Assembly (NCBI GenBank): GCA_030737835.1
Contig: JAUJYN010000040.1
Location: forward strand, 910,810-974,809
Length of the DNA: 64,000 bases
From: Acorus gramineus
Lineage: Eukaryota; Streptophyta; Magnoliopsida; Acorales; Acoraceae
Direction of reading: 5' to 3'
Shown: in pieces, positions 21,462 to 33,030 of the stretch
How the letters are laid out: every line of letters starts with the position of its first letter
Position numbering within the stretch: position 1 is the first letter of the stretch
The notes under the pieces: generated by a model
Seen by the model: only the letters and a program-made list of their open reading frames with translations
Told to the model about the DNA's origin: nothing
Database searches by the model: none
Translations under genes and position numbers: made by a program

Positions 21462-23560
21462 TTTTTTTGTTGGTAATTGAAATTTATATTGCACAAAGAG
21501 GTTTCACAATGGAAAAATACTCAAAAAATAATCTAAGTATAAAAAATATTCAAATCAGTCATTTTTAAAAATTCGACTTAAAAAAATCTGTTTTCACAAC
21601 TTGTCATATGAAATGACTTTAATATCACTATATTAAACATTCACACACATTTTTAATTGTTTCATACCCCAATTAAAAAAAATTAGTTAAACAATAGTTT
21701 TTATTTGTGAATGAAGTTTATTTTTATTTTTCTATATTTAAATATACTTTTAAGAGTATTGTTAAAAATTGATAATTTTTAGTTTAAAAAGATTTTTTTG
21801 GATATTTCTAAATTTTTTAATTAATGTTGGGATACTTATGTTTAAAGGTTATACAAAAAAATTATCATGCATGACATTTCTAAAAAAAATTAAAAAAAAA
21901 ATCAATTGAAAGATGATTTCAAAAATTTAGGGATATCCAAAATAATTCTTATAAAATTTACGAACGACAATGTTGACAATATTAATATTTTTTTATCTGA
22001 TGCTCAGAAAATTTTTAAAATATGTAAAATCACTCAAATAAAAATCATGTTTTACGTTAATACTATTTTTAATTAAATGAGGGTGTAAAACATTTTAAAT
22101 AGGGTGAACGGAGTTTAAAAATTGTATTAGACGAGAACATTTGCGTCAATTTTAGTTATAAGATAGTTAAAGAAGAATTTTTTTTTTTTTTATAGAATTC
22201 TTCAAAGTAGTCATTTTGGGAATTTCTTATCTTTGGAAGTTTTTTTTGGGGTATTTTCCCTTTCACAAAGAGGGTGGAGAGTCTATGTTAGATTAAACAT
22301 TGAGCAAAAGTAGAGGACCTTAAAAGGATTGAATGCATGAGTGCAGAAGTGACTCTTTAGTTCCATTTTGATCTTCATTGGGGCGCGACAATACAGTCCG
22401 TCATGGACTGCATTTTGGATTTCAATTGGTAGCAGGGTGGCATAGAAGATGGTGGTTCCTCGTTGTCTATGAGCATTGAGAAGGAGTGAGGTCTGCAGCT
22501 GGTTGGTTGCCCTCATAGGGGATATGGGATATTTTCCATTCTGAAAGCTGTTGAAGACCAGATTTGATAATCCCAACCACGCAGGATTGAATTTTAAGGA
22601 AACGGTGGTATGATGAAAATCGGAGGCAATGCCTATCAACTCCAATGATGTTTATTGATACCAAGAAGATTGGCATATGCCTCAGTTTAATAAAATTGCA
22701 ATATGGTGCCTGGCTTTTCTCAAAAAAAAAAAAAAGTTGACATGAGAGGTGGCTCCTGTGATAAAGGTGCCTAGTGGACATCTCATGGAGAACCATAACC
22801 GCCGCCCCTTTCCATGCTGAGGGAATTCAACAATCCCAATTGATTTTGCACCACAAAGGAGGTGAAGGAGCCCAAGTGATAAGTTTTGAAACTTCAACCA
22901 GAGGTCGAATGCAGGTATCAAAAAAATTGAAAATCCGGTCAATTAGAGTACAATGCCCAGCCTTAAAAGTTGTACCCTGGACTGCATTTTGATGCTGAGG
23001 AGGGTATATAAGCCTCGGGACCGGGTCTTGGAGTTGACTTCTGTTTGGGAGTTTTGTAAATTTTAGATGATTCACATTGCTGAGGTTAAGGTGCGTTGGA
23101 TAATTTCTTTTATTGAAATAAAGGTGTGACGCAGACTCGTCAGGCTGTTGTTGGCAAATTGAGCAGAGAATGGATGTTGGAAGTCCCCTTTGTTCTAGGT
23201 AATCAGAATTATATTGCAAGTTCATTTAGGATGGCTAGCCATGCAGTGAATGCCTGAGTTGCATTCAGGCCAAACCAGTAAGTCCTGCCCTGGTCTGCCA
23301 ACGTGGATACCAGAGATCAAATGGTTAATGTGGCCTGTATTGCTATTTGGACCAAGACTTGTTTTGCAGCATTGGTAAAACCATTGTGTCAGGGGACAGA
23401 CACTGAAGAAAATGAAGCCAATCCTTCAATATAGTCTCTTGGGTCGTGCCCCTCCAATCAGGGATCTATGAGGACGTTTATAGTGTGTCCTGTTGTGATG
23501 ACATAGAGTCCATTATATTGTTGCTTGAACTCACTGTCAGTCTGTCCCTGTCCAATCAGG
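21462..23560 (-). pseudogene. LINE 3' part (RNase H, zf-RVT), minus strand, interrupted
   Basis: On the minus strand, from about 23560, there is degraded reverse-transcriptase end sequence, then a zinc-binding RT-associated domain near 23225-23080 with ILCSICQQQPDESASHLYF. After that comes an RNase H domain: a CKINWDC start near 22850, SINIIGVDRHCL near 22650 and SEWKISHIPYEGNQPAADL near 22520. The 3' end runs to about 21462. Frameshifts separate the parts, and a DNA transposon splits the tail at 21510-22260. This is an L1-type plant LINE. A close relative with the same layout is at 48795-51012. Confidence 0.78.
21510..22260. mobile_element. Small DNA transposon with TTTCACAA duplication
   Basis: TTTCACAA at 21502-21509 recurs at 22261-22268, and the LINE continues across. 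The ends are an imperfect inverted repeat: TGGAAAAATACTCAAAAAA on the left, GGGAAAATACCCCAAAAAA on the right read from the opposite strand. The interior is very AT-rich without coding potential. An 8-bp duplication fits hAT; a ninth similar base would fit Mutator-like elements, so the superfamily stays open. Confidence 0.72.
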
Positions 23561-24209
23561 AGCTTTGAATATCATCTCCTCTAAATGACAATATTACGTC
23601 CAGTTTTTTTTAGTACTATATAAATTCAACCTTCTAGAGGCTCTCCAATACAAACAAAATCAGAGGGCAGATGATCAAAACGATTACGACGCGGACCAGA
23701 CCCAACAGAAATATTTTGATAGATAATCTGTGCATATAGGTTCTTTTCTTTATCTCCTTTCCAGCATTATAATTTCTTTTAAATTTCATTTTTAATGCTA
23801 GTGCTACTAATTTGGAAGGTCCAAATCATTGTTAGTAGATAGATCAAATTTGAAATAGATACCTCTTGATTTAATTCATGAACTTCATAAATTACACATC
23901 TAAAAGATACATGGTGAGAAATCCAATGAATTCTCTCGAGTTTTTGTGCTCACATTGCTTGAAAAGTTGCATAATGTTGATTGCATGCAATTGCAAAATC
24001 TCTGATCCTTTTTCTCTGTATAATTAGAGAAATTATATTGACCAGTATCACAACACAAGGACCAATAACTACATGTTTTTCTCACTACTCGATAAGAGGC
24101 AAGTTCAAAGAAGATATTAAAACACGTAAGTGCCGCAAAACATGTAAAACACGACCTCCATCAATTTCTCAGCAACCATGTAGCCCAGTCAATCCCAAAA
24201 CCCTGATAT

Positions 24210-24240
<31 letters not shown>

Positions 24241-24378
24241 AAAAGAAAAGAAAAAAAAAAGCCATTTCAAACAGCTCCAATGAACTGTAAGGACTCTACC
24301 ATGGGGACACCAAAGTATTTATTTTCGTGACACCATAACAACTACAAAACCCAAGCAATCCCAAAACAGATAATCACT
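23561..24378. other. No gene seen; poly-C/poly-A tract
   Basis: Mostly AT-rich. At about 24211-24260 a run of about 20 C is followed by about 14 A and further A-rich sequence. A short minus-strand frame near 23640-23710 could be another LINE or copia scrap but is too short to assign. Confidence 0.4.
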
Positions 24379-24410
24379 TCAAACCAGATGTGGAGATCCG
24401 GTGGAGAACT

Positions 24411-24752
24411 TCATTCCGTGGTAGTGGAGCCACCGAAGAGGAGACCGTAAACCGCAGAGACCCCAACCAGATAGAAGAGCAAGGCCACCAAGCACCACAT
24501 CACCCACTTGATGACGGCAGCCCACTCCGCCACTGCCGAAGACTTCACCGTCGTCATCACCATCACCATCAACAAACCGATCGCAAGGGCCGCGCAGGCA
24601 ACGGCACCACCACCGGCGGTGGGGTCCACCAGTGGAACCAGGGCTGTCGCAGCTGCGATCTGAACGGTGAAGCACCCCACCTTCAGGCCGGCCTTCCTGA
24701 GGGCTTCGTTCCCGTCATCTTCACCGGATGAATTGATGGACATCTTGGTCAT
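24411..24752 (-). CDS. Small putative membrane protein, 113 aa
   Basis: A single open frame on the minus strand starts MTKMSINSSGEDDG and ends at TAA/TGA-bounded sequence after FGGSTTTE. Three or four hydrophobic segments are visible: about residues 24-43 (VGCFTVQIAAATALVPLV), 48-68 (GGGAVACAALAIGLLMVMVM) and 80-107 (WVMWCLVALLFYLVGVSAVY). The N-terminus is hydrophilic. Base composition is distinctly more GC-rich than its flanks, which supports real coding sequence. Upstream on the minus strand a TTTTATATGG element lies about 90 bp before the start codon. I do not recognise the family. It may be an intact single-exon host gene or a retrocopy; I assign no function beyond probable membrane location. 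Confidence 0.62.
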   Translation of the reverse strand: MTKMSINSSGEDDGNEALRKAGLKVGCFTVQIAAATALVPLVDPTAGGGAVACAALAIGLLMVMVMTTVKSSAVAEWAAVIKWVMWCLVALLFYLVGVSAVYGLLFGGSTTTE

Positions 24753-24831
24753 CTTTTCTGAGGTAGCTAGAATTTTTTTATTTTTTTTAAAAAAGAGAGA
24801 AGCCTAGATACATGGATGCCATAAGTAGTGG

Positions 24832-24846
24832 GGACACCATATAAAA
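24832..24846 (-). promoter_or_regulatory. Candidate TATA box for the 113-aa gene
   Basis: On the minus strand the sequence reads CCCTTTTATATGGTG, about 80-95 bp upstream of the start codon at 24752. It is only a sequence match. Confidence 0.35.
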
Positions 24847-24849
24847 GGG

Positions 24850-26080
24850 AGGTTGAGGGTGAAAGAAGGATAGGAAGTTTCCTAATGGATTATATTAAGT
24901 TTCCTAATGAATTATATTGAAGAATCATATACGTCATGTAGGAAAAAGGCGTCTATTCATATTTCTATTTTAATGTCATAGATAATAAAAGTCAAGCATA
25001 CGTGGGAAAGTCGGTACGTGGGAAAGTTCAGCATACATTTGGTGTATATATATATAGACATATATAATTTCTTTATTGGTATGATGATATATGTTTTAAT
25101 AAAAATATATATGTTTTTATTATAAATTTAATGAATTTATTTTGTGACATTCTAACGAAATGATGTATATATATCTCACTCAAAAAATATCAATACGTAC
25201 TGTCCGCTGGATTGTTCCTATGGATTGCATATAGTAATGCTAGCTCAACCGGATACAATGCATATAAATTTGGACATTTATATTAATATAATGAATTTGG
25301 ACATATATGATGCAATCAAATGTTAATAGTATCATTTTCTTAAAGAATAAAAAGAGTACCCGCTACAAAACAAAGAAAAATTGGATAAAATAATTAGAAT
25401 ACCCTTTACATGTTGAGACAAAATCCAGACTCGCGTGACCCAATAAGAATGTTTGTATGCACACCTCGGAAATCGTTGTACCACCTGTACACTGGCAAAC
25501 ATCTATTGCCGTGCTCAAAGTGTCTCTACTCAACCGTAGAGAATGACTACGGATTTTAATACCTTTAAAATCCACAAACTCAAATCTATAAAAAGGAAGA
25601 AAGATTGAAGAGAAGGACACAAAAATACAAGTCTACAAAACCCCTCTATCAAAAAAATCTACTTTAAACCAAGAGTGCTTTGTAAGATAGAAAGAGAATC
25701 TCATCCCTTCTACATTGGTCCACCACCAAACATGTAAATATTAGCCTCCACCGCGACAATAGTAATTTTATTATAGATGGTTATTTTAGTATAGATAAAC
25801 ATAAAATCATATTTTTAATTGATCGTATTTTTAATTATTTTTATTGAGAAACATAAAAGTGAAATGTTTATTGTTTAATTGAAGATAGATATGTTATGAT
25901 TAAAATATTAATAAGATGTAGATAAAAATTACAAAAAAATTAAAAAATGTTATTTGATGTGGACCCTTTTATTTATAAAAAATGATGACACGTGATCTGA
26001 CCACGCTTATACTATAAGTAGATTAGATAGAATTATGCAATTTTAAAAGAATCTAAAATAATTGTATCTATTTATTTTTA
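24850..26080. other. No gene seen
   Basis: AT-rich intergenic sequence with TATATA runs (25044-25090) and no domain. A less AT-rich island around 25420-25560 has no frame I can assign. Confidence 0.4.
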
Positions 26081-26711
26081 GGGTTAAAGACATCTAAGTC
26101 CCTACAAACATATGAAAACCTATATAAGTCCCTACTAAAATTGAGACAGACGTACGAGTCCCTGAAAACTCAGAAAAACCCAATTATCATCCCTGAGTTA
26201 AATTTCTATCCAAACTTAACAGAATATTCTCAGAATATTCCATTAAATATAATTGTGTAGACATTGAAGTCTTTATAAACAGTCATAAAGACAAATTAAT
26301 CCCTGTAAAAAACAAAATTACCCCTAAAAGACTTTTACATTAAATTGTGTACACATTGCAATCCCTATAAATAATCATAAAAACAAATTAGTGACCGCAA
26401 AAGATAAAATTGTCCCTAAAAAACTTTTACATTTAATTGAATAGACATTACAGTCCTTATAAACAATCGTAAAGACAAATTGATACCTGTAAAGATTTTC
26501 TTTACGATTGTTTATAAGGACTGTAATGTCTATCCAATTAAATGTACAAGTCTTTCAAGGGCAATTTTATTCCGTTAAGTTTGAATAAAAATTTAACGCA
26601 AGGATGATAATTGAGTTTTTTTGAGTTTTGAATGACTAATGTGTCTGTCCCAATTTTAATAAAGACTTATATGAATTTTTCTATGTTTATAGGGACTTAG
26701 ATGTTTTACCC
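26081..26711. mobile_element. Fold-back (long-TIR) MITE with central hairpin
   Basis: The outer about 140 bp are inverted copies: GGGTTAAAGACATCTAAGTCC on the left (26081 on) and GGGTAAAACATCTAAGTCC on the right read from the opposite strand. Inside are three degenerate direct units of about 120 bp, each with AGACATT..GTC..TATAAA and AAAGACAAATTA-like words. The last unit forms a nearly perfect hairpin: the segment from about 26431 (ACATTTAATTG) to 26477 is repeated inverted at about 26500-26547. A GGG end with long inverted repeats suggests a Mutator-like MITE, but the 9-bp flanks (TTATTTTTA and GTTTTTCTT) do not match well. Confidence 0.78.
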
Positions 26712-27401
26712 GTTTTTCTTATATATAATTAATAAGCAAATTTCTGGGTCGATGCATCGTTATTCCTCCCAGTTCCCCAGTTTCACTACCCAAACAAGGT
26801 CACAAGATTTCACCGGTTGAAGGGTTGAAGATAAGATAAGATGCTTGTAGGACATTGTTGGACATTGTTGGTTGTGACGTCAGTCGGGTCCCACTTTTTT
26901 TTGTCGGTTTGATTTGGTCATGCAGTGCCACAAAATCAAAAGGCATAACTGTTCTTTTATTCATCACGAAAGTCTACAATCAAGTCCAGTTGGTGGTGGA
27001 GTAGAGGCTTCCAAATTAAGTAATGAATAACGTATATATAAAAATAACAAGTATTCATGATGAAAGTCTACAATATAATAAAAGAGCACACGCAATCTAA
27101 AAATGTTTTATTGATCTGCTACCATGACACAATTACTTGGTGGATAAAGATTTTTTATAACAAAAAATTTTGAGGACCCGGATTGACTTGCACCAATTCC
27201 AAATTTAAAGTGATAGTATATCAAATGTGATTGGATTACAAGTATTCCTTTGATTGTCCAATATAAATTAATTTATATCCTCAAATCGATAAGTTTTTCG
27301 TACTTGTTTTGTATTTTTTCTTATCCACCAGTTCTTTCGAACATGCATATGTTGCAAAATAGTAATAAACAAAAATTTGTTTGAATAACACAAATTCATA
27401 C
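26712..27401. other. No gene seen
   Basis: AT-rich sequence with two short similar stretches near 26955-26985 and 27058-27075 (both containing ATGAAAGTCTACAAT or a close variant). No coding signal. Confidence 0.4.
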
Positions 27402-27618
27402 CATGTGAAAAATGCTTTGGCATTGGAGGCGACAAAACATGATCATCCAAATTCGGGTATTCGGATCTGAAATCTTCGCTACTCCAATCGTCGGGGACGA
27501 TACGCCAGTGAATGCCCTCCTCAGAATGACCAGAAAGGGAGAAGGTGACTTGCAAAGGTCTTGTGACAGCCAAGTCAGTGAGGAATTCGATCTTGGGTAT
27601 TTGTAAAATAAATTTCAC
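27402..27618 (-). CDS. Possible exon of an unknown gene
   Basis: On the minus strand an open frame starts MKFILQIPKIEFL, continues with a charged stretch around HWRIVPDDWSSEDF and PMPKHFSH, and meets a good donor (CATG then GTATGAATTT). The composition is more protein-like than its neighbourhood, but I recognise no domain and see no certain second exon. It could equally be scrap from the transposon to its right. Confidence 0.25.
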
Positions 27619-27779
27619 ATACCTTATATCTTGGATTACATCCCCATTTTACCCCATTTTATAGTACTGCACCACCCGGCCGGATCTTCTCTCGATCTTC
27701 TGCCAGCAATAATAGTGGGATCGGAGAGGGTATTGGAGGATATCCGATCGATTTTTTCATCCACACCCTTCGAAGCTTT

Positions 27780-28325
27780 AACAATGGCTGCTGTGCGAGA
27801 ATGGAAGTTGTCGATTCACACGACAAGGATATGATGGAGGCCCAAGTCCCCAATGGCATGAGGACCGGCTTCGTCTAGGAGGGGAATTAACCCGAGGATC
27901 GGTGCAGGGCTACAACCGGGACATACGATCTTCTCACAGCGACACTTGCACGCGCTGTCCTTCCTCCTTCACCCCTTGATTCACCTCTTCCTCTACTTCT
28001 ACGGGTTGACTCTAATGCAGGTCAACCCAAATGTTTTTATAATTCTGTGCACCACATTGTATCTGAACGTCGTCCGGGGACTGGATTTGGGACTCTCAGG
28101 TGTGATGTACTGTTACACTCTGACAGAAACCAGGCGGGGAGAGGAAACCTACCATCTCCTTCTGAGACATATATAGCCGCTATCTTCTCTACGCTTCAAG
28201 ACGCTAACAAGGGCTATAAGAGGCAGATGCTCCTCGTCGAAGAGAATTACGGGTGTACAAAGGAAGTGTTGCCCCCGCTTTCGTCCAGCTTGAATCCCCT
28301 CGTGAGTATTTTTGCTGAAGTCTAA
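27780..28325 (+). pseudogene. Putative plant transposon protein (PF04195-like), 5' part, broken
   Basis: Plus-strand frames from about 27784 contain stops, but the stretch near 27946-28180 reads LHALSFLLHPLIHLFLYFYG, then LMQVNPNVFIILCTTLYLNV and YTLTETRRGEETYHLL. This is the layout of the 'putative gypsy type transposon' domain found in large non-coding Ty3/gypsy-related elements of plants (hydrophobic FLxFYGL then QxxPN). At least one stop lies within the domain region. The biochemical role of this family is not known to me. Confidence 0.65.
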
Positions 28326-28453
28326 TAACTATTTTTCCACGTGTGTTAATGTTTCATGTGGGTGCATGATACTCTCACGTGTAAGTCCTTTGGAGACCGT
28401 TTTTGAACTTCCCGCGTACCGAACTGCATACCTCCAGAGGGCACATTTAGGAC

Positions 28454-28894
28454 ATGAGGATAATCTTTTGGGGTGTGGTTGACCTACGGAGGGTTGACTC
28501 TAGAATCCTCTTTTCTGATGTAACTGGGCTGCCCTCGAGATTCAGCGTGTCTAGGGCTCCACGACCATCGGTGATCGACGTGGAGGAAGGCCTAATGGAG
28601 GAAGGGTCGAGTTCTAGCTATGCCTGTCAAATAGATTGTCGGCGGTCTCACTCTCCCATCCATTTACCCAAGAGGGGGAAGAGATTGGTGGACAAGGAGT
28701 CCGACCCTTTGTCATCAACCCCAGAATGTGGGGCTCCGACCGAAAGTCCTGTAAAGGTGGATAGGAGACCTGACCGGTTGCTTTTGGATGCCACAACGAG
28801 AGCCGAGAGGGCAAAGAAGAGCTTGGAAGATACAATGATTGACCTGTCTTCCATAGGGGTGCACCGGGATCAGCTCGCAAGCACCACCTACTAA
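28454..28894 (+). pseudogene. Probable continuation of the same transposon protein
   Basis: An open frame of 146 codons is rich in Ser, Pro, Arg and acidic residues, as are the linker regions of these transposon proteins (SSSSYAC, SPIHLPKRGKR, LLLDATTRAERAKKSLEDTM). It is in the right order and strand to follow the frame ending at 28325, with a plausible intron or break between. No domain is recognised. Confidence 0.4.
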
Positions 28895-28959
28895 TTGCAA
28901 CCGGAGATGAAGAATGGCCAGACACGCTACCATGCCAAGGAGGCCATGGATTATTAAAT

Positions 28960-29294
28960 AGTTAATACACTTGGGTTAATGAGTTGTCTTGGAATATGAA
29001 GGGTCATTATTATAGTCCTGTAATTGTAATCTCCTAGGAAGTTGTAAAGTTTTCTTTAATGTAATCTGTATGAAAAATTTTCAAACATAACTAGGCATAT
29101 GGAAGTCCAAGTCCAGAGACTTATCTTATTAGAGTCTATAAAAGAGTCTGTAATCAACGTTTGGACGTCAAGGAAAATTGAAAAAGAAAAAATCCAATCT
29201 TCTTCTTCTATCCATTGTTCCACACAAAAACAGAACTTTGCACCAGCAACTCATCCCTCTCAAAATATTCACTTTTCACCCTTAAATTCCATCA
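28960..29294 (+). repeat. 5' LTR end of a Ty1/copia element
   Basis: The right edge is set by TTCCATCA followed two bases later by the primer site. A TATA-like CTATAAAAGAG at 29136-29146 is the likely promoter. The left edge is not resolved because no second LTR is present; the start given is a guess. Confidence 0.55.
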
Positions 29295-29296
29295 AA

Positions 29297-29309
29297 TTGG
29301 TATCAGAGC
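29297..29309 (+). other. Primer-binding site, initiator Met-tRNA
   Basis: TTGGTATCAGAGC lies between the copia LTR end and the gag start codon. Confidence 0.88.
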
Positions 29310-29345
29310 AAATCAGGGAAGATAAACTCTGGGTGTCTCATCATC

Positions 29346-29465
29346 ATGGCAGCCAACAATGCTGTAATGAGTTTCTCTCAGCCCACTATGCCAATTTTTG
29401 GAGGAGAAAACTATGATTATTGGAGCACCAAGATGAAGAGACACAACAAGAATCTTGATTTTCCA
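29346..29465 (+). pseudogene. Ty1/copia gag N-terminus, truncated
   Basis: Starting at ATG 29346 the frame reads MAANNAVMSF, then PTMPIFGGENYDYWSTKMK, the standard start of plant copia gag proteins. It degenerates after about 35 residues and ends at a TAG near 29497. The rest of the element is missing; a different sequence with repeated TAGCGAC and CCGTCGC words begins near 29480. Confidence 0.82.
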
Positions 29466-29479
29466 CGACGGACTATCTC

Positions 29480-32400
29480 CGCTGCTATAGGAATTTAGCG
29501 ACAGCCTTTAGCCATAGCACATCCGTCGCTGTTGCACTTTTGGGACGACTTATGGACATGTTGACACATTCCGCGACGCATCATATCCGTCGCAGTTCCT
29601 GAATTAGGAACACACTATATCCGTAACTATTGATTTGCTAATTCATTGTTAGACCTTTTAGCGATGGATTATATCTGTCACCAGATAATTCATCAATAAC
29701 ATATTTTTTATTTATAGTAAAACATCTATATTTAATTTTTTTGAAAAAACATTAGTATAAAATGAACATCCATTTCAATATTTATTACCATTCATCTCAT
29801 ACAAGCCCAAACTAGAGATAATTTCATAAATAAATTTACAAAAAATAAAATTAAAAACTCCAACAACAAAATACTATAATTTAGAACAAATGTTCATCCT
29901 GCTCATTTGACTAACTTATATATGTGGAAAATGTTCTAACAATGATGTTACTTTCTTCTAAAATTTATCCAATTATAGCTTTGATTTTTAATTTCTTCTT
30001 TTTCCTTTCAGTGCTTCTCCAAGTGGTGTCTATATATTTTGAAACAAAATAACAAATAGTCGACCTGTACACAAAAAAGAAAAAATAATAAATCAAACTC
30101 AAGTATATATATTATAAAAAACCTATAATGGTATCCCAAAAAAATTGATATGAAAGAAATAAATCATGACATGGTACTATAATCATGATTAAGCAAAAAG
30201 CTAGCACATTTAGCCCATCAAACATAAACAATATAGTTTCTTTGGGCTGAGATGCACTCTAAAATCATTGAAATTAAACATATTTAATAAATTATGTATT
30301 TTCAGGAGAGATGGAACTACTTATATGGATGGAAGTGATCAAATAAACACAAGTATATAAATAATACGATCTTTGTTGAAAAATAAGATACCATGTTTTT
30401 TCAACCATTGGCATCACTATCACATCAAAAAAAATATTCAAATCTAGGATTTAGTCCCATGATACTGGCAAAATCTGTTGGAGACAAAGACGGAAAAAAA
30501 CTAAGCACATATGCCATTGATGGTTAAGGATTAATTGAAAAGTAAGCTTTGCCTTAAATGAAATGCATTAAATAATTGATTCTAACAACTGCAGAATATG
30601 GGAATGGAAGGTTCTCATCGTTCATTGTATTTAGAGACATGAAATATAATGGGTATGCCTTTATGAAATGGTTCTACTAAATTACACAAATCAGATATGC
30701 TATATGCATTCTGTTCCAGCAGTGAATCACAAGCATGAAATATACACTAAGCAGTGTTTTTATGACTGTTATATATGACAGAAGCTGATATATAAATGGT
30801 TGAAAGTAATATTGCCCAACAAATATTGTATGGAGAATAGGTACATTAGATCCCTGTCATGTAATTATTGAGTGAAAACAGTTGTTGTCATAAGACCATG
30901 CCTATATCTCCTGTAATACCTTATCTCAGATGATTCACTGCAACTCAATTTGAACTGAGAAGAACCATACAGACCTGTAGGATTTAATTAAAAATTAAAT
31001 ATGTCAATGGGGTTTTAGTAAATTAATAAAAAAAACATCTAAACTATCCATACCAAAACCATAAGCTTTGAGTTCATGGGATCCCTGTTATGTAATTATT
31101 GAGTGAAAACAGCTGTTGTCATAAGACTATACCTATATCTTCTGTAATACCTTATCTCAGATGATTCACTACAACTCAATTTGAACTGAGAAGAACTATC
31201 CATACCAAAACCATAAGCTTTGAGTTATTACATGGTCATGGAACACAAGTACTATTACTTCTCTAAGAGTTGGTTATACATGAACTGAAAGATCAAAGGG
31301 CTGGTACAGCCAAAAAGAACATAAACAGTGAGACTGTGGGTTGTTTTTTTGTTGATCCAAATTTGCTCAAACTTGAAATTTAGACCAAGATATAATTTGA
31401 AAACAAAATAGAGGATAACAAGCTTACTGCACTTCTATCTCAAGCTAAAATACATTTTAATTATCATTTTGGTGTTCCTCTCCTCTCTAACAAGTTATTT
31501 TTACCTGAAGAAGTAAACATAATATAGTTCTCAAATGAACACATATGAAGGTAATTGCAAAGAAGACCACATACCTGCAAATAAAAAACATAAGTCATGA
31601 ATTTATATCGGTGAGGACATAACCCACCTAAATAGTAGATGACATTTGCGCTTGGGCCACATCATGTAGATACATTGTGTTAAGGCTTGTTATGAGAGTC
31701 TTATAAATTACTTAGTCTTGTTCTTTTAGCTTGATTTGTTTTCCCTTATTTTTTAAGAAAATGATGCATACCCCAATTTTAGTCCACACATGTTTTAATT
31801 TTTTTTAAAAATAATATACCTCATCAAATGAGGTATTTTATAAAAATAAACTCTATATTCCAATAATTTGTATGGATTAATTTATAAAAAATGTAAAAAA
31901 AATTTAAACATGCATGTAAGCATATGGCGCTGTCAAGATATACAAGATTTAATATGAAAGATCATAATAACATTGGAGATTTGAAAAAAAAAGATATAGT
32001 GATTTTTGTCACCAAACTTTGAATAACCATTCAAAAAAAATAAAAAATTCCATTGTATGTATCACGGAGATAACACTATTCTACACTCTCAAAGGAACCT
32101 AAATATTATATAACTATGGAACAATTTAATTGCAAAAATAAGGGAATGCAATAAACAATGTTAAAGACACAAAATCTCAACTCAGAAATAAACGAAGACA
32201 CAAATCACATAGATCCAATTTGCTTTCATAGTTTAAGAACACCAGATGTGATTGGAAAACAAGCAGATCCAAGCATGTAAGATGTCATAAAAAATAATAA
32301 ATGTGAAAAAGAGGCAAAATGAGCACACCAGATCTAGGGGGAACCCTAGGGGGAGAGGGAGGGGTCGCATAGAGGGAGATGGCAGATCGGAGACTCGAGG

Positions 32401-32620
32401 CTGTGAGGCGGGGTTGCGCGAAGGCAGCGATGGAGAGTCTTCGATGGGGGTCGGGTGTCGGAAACAACTCATCGTGTGTGTGTGTGTGGTGCGGGGGGGG
32501 GGGGGGGGGGTTGGTAAGGGGTGGACGAGGTTGGGAATGCAAAAGTGGGATTCGGTATTTGGGGATACTTTGGTTTTTTTTTATTTTCTTTTTTTATTGT
32601 TTGGTTTTCAGTAGTGGTGT
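29480..32620. other. Unassigned AT-rich transposon-like stretch
   Basis: At the left, repeats of TTAGCGACAG and CATCCGTCGC look like subterminal repeats of a DNA transposon (a degraded CTATAGGAATTTAGCGAC end near 29487). The middle is AT-rich without genes. A GC-rich island at 32320-32520 contains a G run (about 32493-32510) and short arginine/glycine-rich frames that follow composition. I cannot connect the left end to the CACTA end at 32920 with confidence. Confidence 0.4.
30845..31230. repeat. Local duplication of about 140-185 bp
   Basis: The stretch with GATCCCTGTCATGTAATTATT through CTCAATTTGAACTGAGAAGAA at 30848-30966 recurs at 31078-31196, and ACTATCCATACCAAAACCAT occurs at about 31037 and 31195. 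These are diverged direct copies. Confidence 0.7.
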
Positions 32621-32920
32621 CATAGCTTTTATCGAGGAAATATTTCCTGGATAAATATTACGTTTTATCATGAAAATATTTAATCGATAATTATCAAATT
32701 TTACTAATGAAATTCATGATTTTGTCCCGAATTTATATTTTTGTCGACAACACATTTCGTCAATAATAAGTCATTTTTGTCGAGGAAATAGTTCGTTGAA
32801 TATATTTTTACTGCAACAAATTTTTCAAGGAAATATGTCATCGGTAACAATGTTTCCCAACGAAATATTGACTTTTACCAAGGAAAATATTTCCTGGTAA
32901 ATAACATCTCTCTTGTAGTG
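32621..32920. mobile_element. CACTA-type transposon right end
   Basis: The segment contains many GAGGAAATATTTCC and AACGAAATATT words in both orientations and ends CTCTTGTAGTG at 32920, the reverse complement of a CACTACAAGAG end. A diverged relative of this end lies at 51013. The opposite end was not found. The Mutator-like element inserted ten bases to its right. Confidence 0.65.
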
Positions 32921-32938
32921 ATTCAGGCTATACTCCAA

Positions 32939-32966
32939 GGGGGCGTCTATCCCCACACACCATTTA
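32939..32966 (+). repeat. Left terminal inverted repeat
   Basis: A 28-bp end beginning GGGGGCGTCTATCCCC, inverted relative to 43460-43487 with one mismatch at base 7. It is preceded by ATACTCCAA. Confidence 0.92.
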
Positions 32967-33030
32967 ACTCACCCAACCAACCGACTTTATTCACAATCCA
33001 TCACTTAGTTTTTCACTAAACACACTATCC

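Noticed and set aside
24207..24260. Poly-C/poly-A junction as a possible retrotransposition tail
   Set aside because: No gene-like sequence precedes it on the plus strand and no duplication was found.
32303..32654. Frames around the G run, Arg/Gly-rich
   Set aside because: Composition-driven by a G run and GC-rich island; no homology visible and both strands are open.
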